Positions 21,573 to 22,096 of a stretch of DNA of 22,096 nucleotides are shown here, piece after piece. The notes beneath the pieces were generated by a model. That model ran no database searches. It was not told the origin of the DNA and was given only the letters and a program-made list of their open reading frames with translations. A program made the position numbers and the translations under genes. The DNA comes from UBA2093 sp049454855. GTDB taxonomy: Bacteria; Actinomycetota; Acidimicrobiia; Acidimicrobiales; Ilumatobacteraceae. Each line of letters starts with the position of its first letter. The first letter of the stretch is position 1. The stretch lies in the NCBI GenBank assembly GCA_049454855.1, contig JBMUAQ010000025.1:1-22096 (forward strand), in the 5' to 3' direction.

Positions 21573-22096
21573 GTGCTGAGACTCCGCCAGATCTGCCTCG
21601 TCGCCCACGACCGCGACACAGTGGTCGGCCACCTTGAGCACGTGTTCTCGCTGCACACCGCCTTCGAGGACCCCGGCGTCGCCACGTTCGGTCTGCACAA
21701 CGCCGTGATGCCCGTGGGGGAACAGTTCCTGGAGGTGGTCGCCCCGGTGCGGGAGGGCACCACGGCAGGTCGCTACCTGCAGCGGCGCGGCGGCGACGGT
21801 GGCTACATGCTGATCTTCCAGTCGGACGACCAGCCGCACCACCGCGCGATCATCGACCGACTGGGCTGGCGCGTGGTGACCGACTTCGAGAGCCACGGGT
21901 ACAGGTGCATGCAGGTGCACCCGGCCGACAACGGCGGCACGTTCCTCGAGATCGACCGTCAGGACCCGTGGGACGAGTGGCACCCCGCGGGACACGACTG
22001 GCGGCGCCACGTCGACACATCGATGACCCTCGGGTTCGTGCAGGCCGATGTCAGTTGTGCCGACCCGGCATCAGTGGCGCATCGATGGGGAGCGGC
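21573..22096 (+). CDS. VOC / glyoxalase-like protein, 3' end outside window
   Basis: Translation from GTG 21573 stays open to the window edge (174 residues). It opens LRLRQICLVAHDRDTVVGHLE, a typical first strand and helix of a vicinal-oxygen-chelate domain with a possible metal ligand H12. FLEVVAPV (about 53-60), YMLIFQSDD and FLEIDRQDP follow, the last giving the acidic ligand position at the end of the module. A second strand-like start, MTLGFVQADVSCADPASVAHRWG, begins near the edge, which suggests two tandem modules. Function within VOC (isomerase, dioxygenase, resistance or unknown) cannot be assigned. GAGGA lies 7 nt before the start and may be a ribosome site. Confidence 0.8.
   Translation, partial: MLRLRQICLVAHDRDTVVGHLEHVFSLHTAFEDPGVATFGLHNAVMPVGEQFLEVVAPVREGTTAGRYLQRRGGDGGYMLIFQSDDQPHHRAIIDRLGWRVVTDFESHGYRCMQVHPADNGGTFLEIDRQDPWDEWHPAGHDWRRHVDTSMTLGFVQADVSCADPASVAHRWGA

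Overview
The window is a dense, GC-rich stretch of an actinobacterial chromosome. Proteins with long Thr/Ser/Pro linkers of the TTTST type, an F420-type luciferase-like oxidoreductase close to mycobacterial Rv3520c, an SCO6745-like protein, frequent GTG starts and apparently leaderless promoters all fit class Acidimicrobiia. This placement is an inference from protein style, not from a marker gene. Sixteen protein-coding genes fill the window. The two at the edges (GH3 hydrolase at the left, VOC/glyoxalase at the right) are cut. I see no rRNA, tRNA, CRISPR array, insertion sequence or integrase. No gene-free stretch exceeds 300 bases; the longest are about 115 bp (doxX/alkylsulfatase) and 105 bp (ppx/ppk), both divergent promoter regions.

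Layout. 1-1040, minus strand: a truncated GH3 glycosidase and a DoxX-family membrane protein. 1156-3045, plus: an SdsA1-type alkylsulfatase, divergent from doxX and convergent with ppx. 3051-6866: a divergent polyphosphate pair, exopolyphosphatase (ppx, minus) and polyphosphate kinase (ppk1, plus). Between them lie three contiguous 11-bp repeats that resemble a PhoP (PHO) box. 6900-9908, plus: a GH38 alpha-mannosidase, 33 bp after ppk1. 9898-16500, minus: six tightly packed genes, read in the order GH84 hexosaminidase, HAD phosphatase, SCO6745-like protein, acyl-CoA synthetase, short-chain dehydrogenase, class C beta-lactamase-like esterase. Junctions are 4-nt overlaps or gaps of 2-12 nt. 16544-18415, plus: an Rv3520c-like LLM oxidoreductase and a solitary Fe-S RecB/Cas4-like nuclease. 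18419-21131, minus: an agmatine deiminase and a surface-anchored LamG protein. 21188-22096, plus: a DCC-type thiol oxidoreductase and a VOC protein.

The gene set suggests a heterotroph that trims glycans (GH3, GH38, GH84), removes sulfate esters from alkyl sulfates, activates and reduces or oxidises acyl compounds (ligase, SDR, LLM), and stores polyphosphate under probable phosphate control. The most useful non-coding signals are the PHO-box-like repeats at 4627-4659; a recurrent TANNNT hexamer 6-8 nt before start codons, implying leaderless transcripts; and a near-perfect 12-bp palindrome at 21131-21157 lying over the divergent LamG/DCC promoters. I found no clear undescribed defence or mobile system. 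The six-gene minus-strand cluster and the palindrome-controlled surface protein are the best candidates for new biology.
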